Of a DNA stretch of 64,000 nucleotides, positions 1-12,299 are shown one piece after another (position 1 is the stretch's first letter; each line of letters starts with the position of its first letter). The notes below the pieces were generated by a model. That model made no database searches and was not told the origin of the DNA. It worked only from the letters and a program-made list of their open reading frames with translations. The stretch lies in assembly GCF_040436345.1 (NCBI RefSeq), contig NC_133236.1, positions 12,764,443 to 12,828,442 on the forward strand, in the 5' to 3' direction. This DNA comes from Pagrus major. Taxonomy: Eukaryota > Chordata > Actinopteri > Spariformes > Sparidae. The translations under genes were made by a program, and so were the position numbers.

Positions 1-1051
1 ATCAGGATGAATTGTAATAGCTTTGGATATCTCTAAACTTCAAGATGTATCTAATTCTGGAATTTACAACAGGATTATACAGTAGTGTGAAACAAAGTAA
101 TATATATGGAGTAGTAAACGTCAATGTATGCATTTCTTTGTTTCATTGTATTATGTTTACTAGTCATTCAAGCTGGGTTTGCATGGAGCCCACCCTGCAG
201 CCACTCTGCCTGTCCGCTCTCTCTAGTCCAGAGACTCAGCTGTGGGCCGAAGGAGGCGGGGTGTTTAAAGGGGAAAGTACAGCTAGAAATCAGCTCACCA
301 GCGCCAGCAATACAGACATGCCAGCACACATGTATAAATGCTCACTATGGCGTAGGTCACTCGTGTAGGTCACGGCATCAGCTTTTATTATACACCAGAA
401 GCCAAGCTTGGTGGATGACATGAAAGTCCCAGATTCTACTGTAATGCATTTCATTTTATTGCAACTTAAGTTAAAGCACAAAATTAAGTTGTTTGTCACA
501 AATCATAAAAGATAAGGAAAGATCATAATAATACCAAACACACTGGCGTGGTACTTCAAAAAACGCACACATGGAACTGTTGACAGGGACACCATTTTGT
601 GCAGTTTATGCAGCAAGGAGGTTTAGTCCCATCGCAGTACTTCATGCCTGACATATCACCTCCTTTTAAAGTTTAGAATGGGCATTTATTCACTGATTCA
701 CTCATCTAATAAATACATTCGCACTGAAATATTTTTAAATGTTTATGGTAAATACTGGCATGTGCAATTAATTTCTATTAATCTATCACAAAGCTTGTAA
801 TTATTTAGAATCATTTTTTTAATTGCTTGACAGCCCTTATATATATAACTGTATTTTATTTGGTGCAACCTTGTAGAAAAAGACCGCTTGCTCCCATTGG
901 CTCTTCCCTGTTTAAATAAAGTTATTTTGTGAGTTACTTTTTAATTAAATAAATTAGTCAGACATATAAACAAATAAATAAACTTCATCATTAGATCACA
1001 ATTTAAATTTCTCTGATACGTTGATTAATGAACAAATACTTTACAGCTCTA

Positions 1052-1180
1052 CTCTGCTAATCAGCGAATGTTAGCATGCTAACACGCTAAAATAACATGT
1101 TGAACATTGTAAACATCATCACTGTGTTGACATTGTCAGTGTTAACATGTTAGCATACTGAGGTTAACACTTACCCCAAA
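1052..1180. repeat. GTTAGCATGCTAA-type dispersed repeat fragment
   Basis: Contains repeated TTAGCATGCTAAC and AACATGTTAGCAT words around imperfect palindromes. A similar word (GTTAGCATGCTA) recurs near 11913. Such segments are common in teleost intergenic DNA; the family was not identified. Confidence 0.4.
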
Positions 1181-1440
1181 GTTGTGCCAAAAAAAGCTAT
1201 GGACTTGGGGTTGTTTTTTCTTTTTTTCCCTCTTTCTGTTTACTTCTCAAGAACTAGAGCACTTAATGAAAGAATTTCTACTTATAATTTCTACCTTTTC
1301 AAAATGAAATTCATAAATGTTAAAATATGCGCGTGAACTCTGATGAAGAATCATTATCATTTCATGCCTCAGGTTACAGCGCCTTTGGTTACTGTGGAGA
1401 TTAAAAGTGATGCACAGTGATGCAATCTGTGTGGAAAGTG

Positions 1441-1441
<1 letters not shown>

Positions 1442-1507
<66 letters not shown>
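1442..1507. repeat. (AC)n microsatellite
   Basis: About 33 uninterrupted AC units. The reading frames across it give only Cys-Val or His-Thr repeats and are not genes. Confidence 0.97.
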
Positions 1508-1512
<5 letters not shown>

Positions 1513-3448
1513 CCTGAGGGCTGAAATCTAAAATGAACATCGAGAAGCAGGAAGAACAAGAGACAAGAATCAGAGAATAGAAGGAGAAAAAATATAAAAA
1601 AGGAGGAGAGGAAGAAAGAAAAATGGGGCCCGAGAAGGGCAAGCAGGGGCCACGGTCATTTTGTATTGGCCACATTCCAGTCTCAGGACTTAACACAAAA
1701 AGACAGTGTGTGTGTCAACTGTGTGCAGCCTATACATTCTTTATTACATGCACAAAAACACACACACACTCAAACTCATACAGAGAGTACAGTGGAGTCC
1801 CTCAGAGAGGATGCGTCTGCAGCAGGTCTGTACAGAAAGCCTCTTTGTTTCGAGCTGTCTTTGTGTTCTCTCAGTGTGTGTGCGTGTACATGTGTGTGTG
1901 TGTGTGTGACTGCCTGCTTTGCTGCTCTTTGTGTTTTGTCATATTCTTTCAGCTTCATTAAAGGGCTGATTCATGTCAGGGTTTCTCTCTCATGCATCCC
2001 ATGTCTCCTCTCCCTGATAGGCTGGTCTGATACAAATCCTTTATATTCAGACTTTATAATGCAGGCAGTGAATGGACTTGACACTTTAAATTTATCCACC
2101 AGGCACTTACCAAGCACATTATGCTATTATCTAGTGAAGAAAATGCATATTCATGTGTTAACTTCAGTGAAAGATCGGCTGTGAGTCTCACTGGGTTCAC
2201 GAAACTGTGTCAAAACCCCAATTACACCAATTCACAATCGCAGCAACGTCCAATTAAAATCAAACAATTACACTGTACAGTACTTATGCCTGCGAGCATT
2301 GAGTTCATGAGAGGAACCGAGTCTTCTTCTGCACTAATTTTAAGTTGGGCGCTAAAGAATAAATCTTTTATTCCCCTCTTAAAACAGGTTCAGAAAATGT
2401 TGAGCACCGTGCTCTAAGTCTTCGTCTTAGCAGTTTTGTGTGCCGGTAGCTGGACATGAGGTGATTCTTTTGCTTTCTTTAACCACAGAGGTCCTCCTGA
2501 AACAAAAAGGTCACTATCACTGCTATCAAATTAAACAGAAATCATGTGGTCCTCTTAGCAACAGGAGAATGATGCCACATTGCCACAAAAGGATCTTTGT
2601 ATGAAGGAGATACGCTCTTGTTATTCAGTTAATAAAAGTTAATAAAACCAGTTGAAGTAACCGCAACATTAAAAAAACCACAAACTGTGTCATCGTGTCA
2701 TGTTCAGTTATTTCCTGTTTTATTTTGTAGTTCTTCCCTCATGTGTCATGTGTTTCTTCTTGCTTTTTTTGATTGCCCCGTTCGTTCCACCTGTGTCTTG
2801 TTAGTCTCCCTCCATCTTTGTCAGTTTGTCTCTTCTGTTTCCGCACTAGTTCCATTAAATTGGAGAGAAGGCAGACGTCTCCAAAACTCAACAACTCACA
2901 CCAAAACAGTCTAGATGGATAGCTTACACCACAGGTAAGAGGAAGAATACATATTTTTGTATTCAGGGGTGAACTGTCACTTTAAGTTGGGTAAATGTGG
3001 AGTGTAGTCTACAGAAAAAACTCTTACGTGAACCTTTTTCCAAGAAGTACCGTTTCCAAATACTGGAAAATTTGGGAATGGAGGAGAAGTCCTTCAAGGG
3101 CTCAGAAAAATGGAAACTATTGTTTATATTTCTAACCTCCTGCTGCTAAGGAAAATCATGTAATATGATTGAAAGCTACAGAGCAGCTACTAAATGTACC
3201 ATGTGCTGAGTTGTTTTGTCAGCTGCTGTTTTCGAGGTCACGACTGAACTTTTGATCTCAGCTGTAATCCTTTATTCCACATTAGAGTTCACCGTCAAGA
3301 AGGAAATCAACTTATCCTGAAATGTACTCCAGTCATGGTGTCATGGGTTGCCCTGGCAGGACTCCAGGACATCGTGTCGTTAATGTTCAGGTCGCGCTTT
3401 CTCACATCTGAGCTGATGTGATCGAGGTGAAGATTAAAAGAAGACATG

Positions 3449-3488
3449 AGAGGAGGAGGAGGAGGAGGAGGAGGAGGAGGAGGAGGAG
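3449..3488. repeat. (AGG)n trinucleotide repeat
   Basis: Around 13 AGG units. The plus-strand frame reads as poly-Arg and is an artefact of the repeat. Confidence 0.9.
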
Positions 3489-4268
3489 CGATGACTCAAT
3501 GAGGAGTCCGATTGACCTTCAATCACATGAGACACGAGTCACTTGTCAATTCGAATGTTTCCAGGCCTCTCCACAGGTTGCGATTTCAGTCACACACACA
3601 CACGCACACACATAGATGCAGTCAGGATGTCTGATATTCTCTAAAGGTCAACATCGAGCTTCAGTTTGTTCATCATGTCACCATAAACCCTCCTGTGTCT
3701 ACATCTCAGTACTTCTTGATCAATAAAGCCGATTCTATATCTTGCAATGTTTGTGTGTGTGTGTGTGTGTTTGCTTTAGTAAGATTTCCACATTGGAAAA
3801 TATTATTCACCTCAAGTCTCATTTCACTGCAGCATATATCAAACTCTTACTCTGACTTCTTTATGTACAAGATCAGATGTAGTATCATGACATATTTTTT
3901 CTCTGAAATTTCTTAGTCTGCAGGACAACTGCTAAAAGTAGCAGGTAATGCTTTATATTAAGGTCCTTGTAATAAGCTTTAGTAAATAGGTAATAAAGCC
4001 TTTTCGGTCCTTATAAGATGCTTATTAACATTTTTAAGATAAGTTATGATAAGATATTGCTTTATTAGTCTCACAATGGGGACTAAATGTGTATTACAGT
4101 AGCAAACAAGATAGCAAAAATAGAGGGGTCGTGACACCGTGTGTGTGTGTATAATCTGCCTGTAATTGTGTGTTCAAATTCTATAAGCTGTGACTGATCT
4201 GATTTCCTGATGGTAAAGTGAAGCGAACGGAAAGTGTTGCATATTGAGCCGGCTCATCCGCCATCAGC

Positions 4269-4599
4269 AAGCCAATCGCAGCGAGGCGAGGGCCTGCTGG
4301 GAGCTACCGGGATATAAATACAATGTGACGACAGTGACTCTCGTGTGCAGCGGATAAACAGAAAGCTCGCTGGGAAGAGACAGAAGAAGAAGAAGAAGAC
4401 AGGAGACACTGAGCAGGAGCGACAGAGGCAGAGAAAAAAGACAGAACAAAGGTCAGAGCATCTCTGAGAATCTGCTTCACATCAGTCCTGATCGATGTAA
4501 AAACCACTTAAGGCTCCACGATTTAAAGCCTAAAATCTCATTACACTTCACTCACTGTCAGTCATCTCCTGCTTCTACCAAACACACAAGGCAGATCCA
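4269..4599 (+). promoter_or_regulatory. Candidate CCAAT/TATA promoter with a first exon and splice donor
   Basis: A CCAAT box (AGCCAATCG near 4269) is followed about 40 bp later by a TATA-type box (GGATATAAATAC near 4309). After that comes a purine-rich leader with no long open frame, and then two possible donors: AAG|GTCAGA near 4451 and CCA|GTAAGT at 4600. The order and spacing match a TATA promoter with a non-coding first exon. It points opposite to kif3c, whose intron it sits in. No downstream coding exon could be assigned with confidence, so the gene, if real, is unknown. Confidence 0.35.
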
Positions 4600-4764
4600 G
4601 TAAGTGACGTGCAATCAGCACATACAGATACTCCTTGCACTCCAAAACCTCCTTTCATCCTGCCAGAGGGAGACTGAATCACTGTGCATGTTTTCTTTAT
4701 ATTACATTGATCATTTTCAAGAGTAAGATTTTATCTTAATGAGCTGTTTACAATGTGCACATTT

Positions 4765-4895
4765 GGTCATGGGAAAAAGTCTTTTTGGGCCCCAATGCAT
4801 CACGTGACGGTGTAATCACACAATTTGGCCACTACGTAAACTGGCTTCAGAGCCTGGTGCTCTTCTTGGGGGCTTGATCTGAACCTCCTGTGGCC
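4765..4895. repeat. Dispersed repeat, CACGTG-containing family, copy 1
   Basis: Shares an ordered series of words with 12575-12680: GGGAAAAAGT, GGGCCCC, TGCATCACGTGA, TTTGGCCACTACG and a GCTTC-rich tail. The copies are diverged. Function unknown; probably part of an old mobile element. Confidence 0.65.
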
Positions 4896-5466
4896 AGTCA
4901 GGTTGCATTGTGGGTAATGTAGGCAGTAGGATTTGGTTTTCTGATTCTGCTGACTTGATTTTGACCTTTTTTTGTCGAGTCCAACAATCTTATAGGAGTA
5001 TGATTTACTTGTACTTAGTACTTAGAAGTTTTTACACAGCTTGAAATTTTCTAAACCATAGAAATGTTCTCATATCGTTTTGTATATTTAATGAGTTGTT
5101 ACATTTGCAAAGTATTACATCACTTGTCCATCCAAAATACCCATTTTCACTTTCTGTGCCTCAGAAGATAAAATTAAATACACACACTTTTAATGATTTA
5201 TATTCATGTGCAAACCTTCTCTCTGTTTGTTTGTCTCCTTGTATGAGAGAAAGAGGAGTGTGCGCTCTATAAGAAATGGCTCGTCTTCCTCCACAGATCC
5301 CACGATTGGATGCTCAGCTCACAAACACACGCATACACACGCATACAAACACACACATGTACAAACACACATGGACACACACAGAGTTGATTCATCAATA
5401 TTTCAGTGATGCAGGCTTCCATGCTGAAAGATGGAGAGCGGTGATGAGCTCTTACTGTTCGTTAGC

Positions 5467-5469
<3 letters not shown>

Positions 5470-5528
<59 letters not shown>
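5470..5528. repeat. (CA)n microsatellite
   Basis: Nearly perfect CA dinucleotide tract. It is preceded by an interrupted CA-rich segment (5325-5385) and followed by a short TG tract (5634-5652), giving opposed CA and TG tracts about 100 bp apart. Confidence 0.96.
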
Positions 5529-5531
<3 letters not shown>

Positions 5532-6661
5532 ACCACGCACATGCCTCCCTCTCAGACTTTTTCCTCTAATTAGACAGACAGGAAGGCAGATACATAAACA
5601 GGAAACAGTCATTCTATCCATGATGCTATACGTGTGTGTGTGTGTGTGTGTGAGTTTTTCTGCTATATTTCCGATGAGGCAGTGGGCATTGTAGTGACCA
5701 CACATTCTGATTGGTTGAACTTCAGCGGGCAGGATGTAGAGACCTTAATGCACAGTCCATGCCATTTCCTCCGATAACAAAAGCAACTGGAAGAAGCATT
5801 CACGGTCAGACAGAAAATAGTAATTGTTCCTCATTTGAAAGATTCAATTATCCTCCTGCTCCAGGCTGAATTACCCTCCTCTGTTTGCTCTAAAGTCGAA
5901 CGACGCAACATCTACGTCAGGCTTCGAACAAAAGACATCAAAGGATCAAAAGAATCGGAGAAAAATAGCTCAGTGTTTCCCACACAGAGACTTTAACCAG
6001 GCAGCTCGCCATCGAGGAGCTTTTTATTGTCAGCCTCACTCTTGAGAGTTGTCTGTCTGTGCGGATTGATGTTCCTGTTCCCCCCCAAAAAAGACTTCAA
6101 ATTCGACAATTTTTGTTTTTCTGGGAAGCTGTAAGAAGGCATATTCGGGAATTGAAGAAAATTGCTAAACAAAGAAGAAGACGGGGCAGATTGAGGGCAA
6201 CTAAGGATCGAAGAAAATGTTAAAACTTCTTAAAATAACCCCGTAATAAAAGGGAACACCTCAGCTTGATATATGAGGAATGAATTCAGATAAGAGACAG
6301 AAAAGAAGGCAGATACACAGATTAGCTAAAGGAGAGTGAAATGAAGAAACAAGACAATGTTTCTCCACATTTTCGCATCAAATCAACACCAGCAACAGAA
6401 TACACTCTTGATGCAAGTAACAAAATAAAAGCATGTTTCAGGGTCTAAAGTTGTAGCTTTATAAGATAGTTTTCTTAAAGGACCTACAGATTCTTTAAAA
6501 ATGAGACAGAAAGACAGATAGATGTGATGTGGAGCAGAGAGGGAGACGGTAAGAAGAAGTAGAAGGAGATGTTGCAGTTGTGACCCAGAAAAGTGGATCT
6601 AAGAATAGTCCACTGGAGGGAGGAACACAGCAGCCTCCTTTATGAGAACCTGCTGCTCAGC

Positions 6662-6910
6662 ATGAAGCTCTCCACACTGCCTGCACTGATACCTTGCTGT
6701 TTCATAACAGCAGTGTGCTGTGTAATGGGTGGTAAAACATCTGACTCAAGAGCAGTTTCCATTAAGAAAAATAGTACTGGAAGAGTTCAACGTCCCGGAA
6801 AAATGGGAGAAATACCCACTCTGTATACAAATACACACCTACATCACTGGAACAAATGGATACAACGTTTTTTTACAAAAACAAAGAAATATTTTCTCAA
6901 AATCAAGTGA
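6662..6910 (+). CDS. Doubtful small ORF with a signal-peptide-like start
   Basis: An 82-codon ATG-to-stop frame. Its first 24 residues look like a secretory signal: short basic start, then a hydrophobic core with cysteines. The rest is Lys/Arg-rich, with no further cysteines, and its last bases run into the local duplicated repeat. An acceptor-like CTGCTGCTCAG stands immediately before the ATG, and GGTG|GTAAAA inside the frame could be a donor. No family is recognised. AT-rich DNA yields such frames by chance, so this is a candidate only, listed because the promoter-like block near 4.3 kb points at it. Confidence 0.12.
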   Translation: MKLSTLPALIPCCFITAVCCVMGGKTSDSRAVSIKKNSTGRVQRPGKMGEIPTLYTNTHLHHWNKWIQRFFTKTKKYFLKIK

Positions 6911-7340
6911 TTTTTTTAAAGGAAGTCTGAGGATTTCCTCATTACATAACATTACAGATGTACTACTACTGTATTTGTAAACTTTGACATGTTTACTGTC
7001 AATGAAATGTTGTCTTCTTTCATGAACTCAGTGTCAATGGTGTTCAAACGGCTGCTAAAGGCTGGTACAGTGGTGCCTCGACAAACTGACACTTTTTACA
7101 AGGAAAGAAACAACTTAATGTACAGCATTTTATGCCGAATTTACAAGAAGGCTTGAATAATTTACAAAAATTGCCATAGGTGTTTTGAAAAGTTTGTTAA
7201 TTTTCTCCTCAAGCAACAGCTCTGAAAATCAAGCAATTTGTAAAGGGAGTCTGGTGACATTGTGGTTACTTGTTCAATGGTTGGCTGAAACGGACAGTGT
7301 TCTCACAAACAGCAGCTGCTAACATCAATTTATGGTGTGA
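6897..7340. repeat. Local duplication, copy 1
   Basis: About 440 bp matching 8738-9196 in the same order and orientation: a GATTTTTTTAAAGGAAGTCTG block, then TGTCTTCTTTCATGAA, GCTGCTGA/TAAAGG, ACTTTTTACAA, TTTATGCCGAATTTA, TTTTCTCCTCAAGCAAC and GGGAGTCTGG blocks. Each copy contains the GGAAGTCTG / GGGAGTCTG block twice, so the unit itself has internal repetition. Confidence 0.8.
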
Positions 7341-7859
7341 TAGCATGATGACAAGTCATTCCTAAAACAAGGAGCTGAATGGTGTATTTGAATATGGAAA
7401 CATATATTTAAATAGGACTATATCTATTTATAATGGCATTAAAAGAAAGCTGAGAATTTAAAATTCTGCTCCTAATAGAGTATTTTTACAGTGTGGTATT
7501 GGTACTTTAGCTTTGAAGACTGTACCTCCTCCCCCATTACAGTAAACTATGTAAATCAAAGCTGGTGGCACCTCCAGCTGAGCAGACAACAGCTACACCA
7601 ACAGTTGCACCAACATAACAACACAGTCCACAGATGGAGCACTGCACCTTGGAGGCCGGTTAGCTCACAGCACCCTGCAGAAGCACCAGCTGACCCAACA
7701 TACTTTCACAAGGCTCGTCCCTGACCTACTTACATTTGTTGTGTGTGAGGGTGAGAGGGGGTAAGAGAGAGGGAGACAGAGAGGAAACAGGAGTAGGGAC
7801 TCGACAGCCTTTCAATCCGATGTTATCTATAATTGGTTATTCCTGAGCTGTTTTCCACC

Positions 7860-8060
7860 ATATTTCCAGTCTCTCTCTGTGAGTCTGCCTCTCTGCCTAG
7901 CAACCTCTCTCTCATTGGTTATCAGAGCAGAGAGAAAAATGGAACCTTGAGGTCACATTCTGTGATTGGTGGGCTAATATGAGTCTCAGTCAATCAGAGG
8001 GAAGCAGAGACGGGGTCTGCTATAACTGGCTGATTGATTAGACATGAAGCGTTACACCAT
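7860..8060. promoter_or_regulatory. Cluster of CCAAT-type motifs
   Basis: Two ATTGG elements (in CTCATTGGTTATC and GTGATTGGTGGG) and one CAATCAG lie within about 90 bp, beside a CCTAGCAACC half-site resembling an RFX X-box. This may be an intronic enhancer of kif3c. No TATA box or first exon is evident, and chance is possible. Confidence 0.2.
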
Positions 8061-8737
8061 CACAGGGATGTCACGGGAGATAAAAAGGCAGTTGATTGAT
8101 GGATTATTGTTTCGTATTGTCATAAGACAACTAAAAACTTATCATTTTATTAATTCAGTAGCAGAAATACTAGTAGAAGGATTTATATGAGCTAAAAATC
8201 TTTGCATCCTCAACTTATAATCGTGTTATGTTTGGTAACAGGGAATATCTTTTTGCTTGGAAGTGTTTAAGAAGCTGTTGAAGACTGTTCTGTCGTCAAT
8301 CAAAGTCAAAGACAAAACATTTTCAGCTGTACAAATATCCATTATTTTATTAAAGTAGAGTTGTGGACCTGAGTCACTGTGACTTGGACTTCAGTCGACT
8401 CCTCCCAAAAGAAAAGATTCAATCAGCAAATGAAAGATCCTTTCCCTGATCAATACCATCAAAGTGCTCAGTGGAGATTATCCTGTAATTTAGTTCCCTT
8501 ATGATCTTTCCATCCTTTATGATCTTTCCATCAGCCTCTCTATTCATCTACTATTGTCCCTGCCTTGGAAGTATCTCAACATGATACAATGTTGTGTCAA
8601 AATTTGGCCATGTTGCACAAAGAAAGAAATATCTTCATGTTAAATGTTTGCCGAAATAATAAGAAGGCCCAAATAGTTAAGAAAGTGTTGTAGACAGCCT
8701 TTCACAAAGTAAATAAAGTTCCTTCAAACGCAACAAC

Positions 8738-9196
8738 TCGAAAAATTGAGCGATTTTTTAAGGAAGTCTGGGGACTTTTTCCACAGGCGCCAAAGAAGTA
8801 CCCTTTATTGGTTAGTGCTAGCTTTATTTGTAAGATTTGGCATGCTTTGCATCAATACAATGTCTTCTTTCATGAATTTTGTGTAAAAGGTTAAATCAGT
8901 TGAAACAGTGTGTTCAAATAGCTGCTGAGAGGTAAGACGCACTTAAGACACGACAGGCTGATACTTTTTACAAAGACAAAATCAACTTAATGCATTGCAT
9001 TTAATGCCGAATTTAAAAGAAGGCACCAGTGATTTAGAATTTGCTGTAGTTGTTTTGCAAAGTTTGTTTTGTTTCTCCTCATGCAACAACTCTTAAAATC
9101 ATTTGATTTGTCAAGGGAGTCTCGGGATATTGCGGTTACTAGTTCAGTGGTTGGATCAGTTGAAACAGTGTGTTCACAAACATCTGCTGCTGACAT
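8738..9196. repeat. Local duplication, copy 2
   Basis: Second copy of the unit at 6897-7340, direct orientation, about 1.85 kb away. The copies differ by many substitutions and small indels, so the duplication or paired insertion is not recent. Confidence 0.8.
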
Positions 9197-11775
9197 TGGC
9201 AGGTTAAGAAAGTCCAAATATGTAATTTACATTACAGTGAACCACAGTTATCCATGGGAATAAAAATAAAATAATAAAATCACCCAGAATTCCTTCCAGA
9301 CCAAGGAAAACTGTAATTAATAGTAATAGGTGAGATAACAAAAAACTTTACAACAACTTTACAACAAACATAAGCTACTGATTTGAGAGCATGAGTCGTG
9401 ACAACCAACATCAGTGACATAAAGGGATCACATGTACATGTCTTAATCTTGTAAAACTGACCTGTGATCTTAACATGTGACATGTTCCTTGTTTGTCTGT
9501 TCTTCCCCTCAGTGTACGCTCCAAAAAAGGCTTCTTTACTTTGAAGAGTGCAGTTATTCTATATATTTTTGTTGTGCCATGAAAACTTCCTTATCCTGTC
9601 TGTGGCACTTGTCCACTTCCACATAAACTACAGTTCCCATGTTCATCACACTCAAGGATCATGTCACCAGGTAGAACATGATGGCTCGTTGATGTGCATT
9701 TTTGTTAGTTTTTAGACAATAATGTAGATATAGCAGACTTTGGATACTTTGGATAGACCTTAACTGCTTGCATCTTGGATCAAACAAATTAACTTGTATC
9801 TTGCTAACAAACACTGTTTTGAAGTAGTGCACCAACAGCAGCTGACCGATGCATCAAAGGCAGGAAATACTTCTTGTCCTTAATCATCTTCCTCCTTGGG
9901 GCAAAGAGGAGAAGGGAAATGTTGCTGATTCTCTGCGCTGACATCTCTTAGCAGCCACCCAGTCAGCATCGAACACACACACAACTGTGCTGCGTGATCA
10001 CTGATTTTATACGCTTTAGCACAAAACAGTGTTAGCCCCACGGTGCTTTCGAGGACAGCGTGATGGGAAGGAATATGAGCTGCTTCACACTAAAAACGAA
10101 CATGAAAGCAGGATATACATCAGCTCTGTCTCATGGGACTTTCCCACACCTCAGCAGACCTTGACTGAGGAGAAAAATGACCACGTCCTGCAGATTAGAG
10201 TGCTTACACCGCTTTTAAAAATGAGTTTAATGAAGGTGAGCACAACATTTTTGCTAATTTAAGGGATTTTACTGATTTTCTCCTGTGTATATGTTGCAGT
10301 GTGCATTTATTACTTAAAAAAAAAAAAAAATCCCAAATACAAAACTATGGCAGTCATTTTCTTTTATCCTGCCTTTCAAACCAAACCGAATATATCCTTT
10401 ATTTAAGTTAACTTTATTCAGGACATACTGTATATTGGCTATATACATAGATATGCATGAGTAACCCAATCATACATTTTTTAAGCAATATTATAATATA
10501 ATCAATTCTTGGCAATATATCTTGCATTTATAGGTACACTGCACCTAAATCCATCATGAGCGTCATGATTACATTCTAAGCTAGGCATGAGCAAAGATAA
10601 CAGGAAGTAAATTCATTAATTTTAATGATGGATCATTACAAATCTGTTTTAAGTAGGCACACAGTGAACAAAAAATAAATCATGTATAGAAATAAAAAAA
10701 ACTTTGACGTATCAATAATCACTTTAAATCAAATCGTGAGTCCCTGAGAAATTCCCACCCCTGACTGGGATGCACTGTACATCAATATCAAGATTATAAA
10801 TATTATTTCTACTTGATTTTTGATCTTGCTCTCAAACATAATACCCTACATGGAAGATATTCATAGTAGAGGAGGCAAACTGATCATTTTGTCTACTGAC
10901 AATAGACCAGAATGCACTGCAGCAGACTCAGGTATAACTGTAACCTTTTCTAAACGTGAAAATCTCTCCCTGTTATTATAGCTCTCCTGTTGCTATCGTT
11001 CCCTCCACCTACACTGATTTTAAATTACCCACAGCTGAGCGCATCAAGTTGACACCTCTGCTCTGGGAGTTGTTAAAGGCACTCTGGTGAGGTTTGAGGG
11101 AGAACTACACGGAGCATCACCAACAGAAAGATACTCGCAGGGATTTTTCAACCTCCATCCTGCCCTTCTATTGTTCCCGAATACGTGACACTGAAATATC
11201 TTTTCCCTCCTCTCATTTCCTCACATCAGGGCCTCGGGCTCAGTAAGCTGATCCAGCAGTGTCTCATGTTTGACGGTCCACGCTGCAGCTACACTCAGTC
11301 ATTCTGCACGGGTGACTTATTGACTGGATATGCCCATGAATCAGAGCAAGTAATTAATTCAGCTCTGACTCAGTCTTTGATTGCTGCCTGTGTGTGTTGG
11401 CGTGTGTCACAGGGCAAAGAGAGAGAGCTGACATTTTAAGCTACAGTGGTCACCCGTTCCTGCCTGGACATGTGAGACACTGCAGACTCTAGAGGAAGGG
11501 CAGCAGGTGTTTACTGCTGATATTCTGCTGGGTGAAATGTCTACTGTATAATCACATAACTGGAAAGAATACAAATCAGATATTATATACCCAAAAATGT
11601 CCAAATGTTAAAAAGTAAGGCACACTTTTTGTTATAAGCATTTTATTGCAATAAGTGTGCATTAGTCTCTAAACCCATTTTTGTTTTCTTAATATACCAT
11701 GTTTTTTCAATCACTTGTAAAGCACTTTGAATTGCATTTTGATTTGTTTGTAAGGCTATATAAATAAAGTTTGTT

Positions 11776-11825
11776 TGATAGATAGCTAGATAGCTAGATA
11801 GATAGATAGATTGATAGATTGATTA
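11776..11825. repeat. (GATA)n impure microsatellite
   Basis: GATAGATAGCTAGATAGATA-type tract directly after a short AATAAAG-ending segment. Confidence 0.85.
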
Positions 11826-12299
11826 TAGGAATGATGACTCAATCTGTTCAGACCCGTTTGCAGTGCAGACCACAGGTAAAACTGCGGTGTAGCTAGCTGA
11901 GCTTGCTAAAGTTAGCATGCTATATGACCCGTTTAGATTGAGGGGCAAAGGAGATTATGTGGAATATGGTCGACACATCTCACCAGACACTTCACAAAAT
12001 GCTGTTTAACAATGACGTAAACTGGGAAGATCTTAAATTAGATTTCACATAATACCACAAATAAGGAAACATTTTGCTAAGTGACCAATTAGCGTTAGCT
12101 AGGTTAGCATCATCAGACATTCTCCACTAATTCTAAACTGCATGGCTACAACCAACTCTAAAACTCATATTTCTTCTTTACGCATGTATGAGTAATTAAA
12201 ACAAAGTATTACGAAAAAGTAGAAAGTATTTGTAGGTAAGCTAAATATATCATTTGTAACCGACCTAATAAATTAAATCTGAGCTCCGTTCATTCCTTT

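Noticed and set aside
1247..2184. Long frames of Cys-Val or His-Thr repeats here and at 5276-5705, 14931-15325 and 28308-28599
   Set aside because: They are CA/GT microsatellites read in frame, with no splice or domain evidence.
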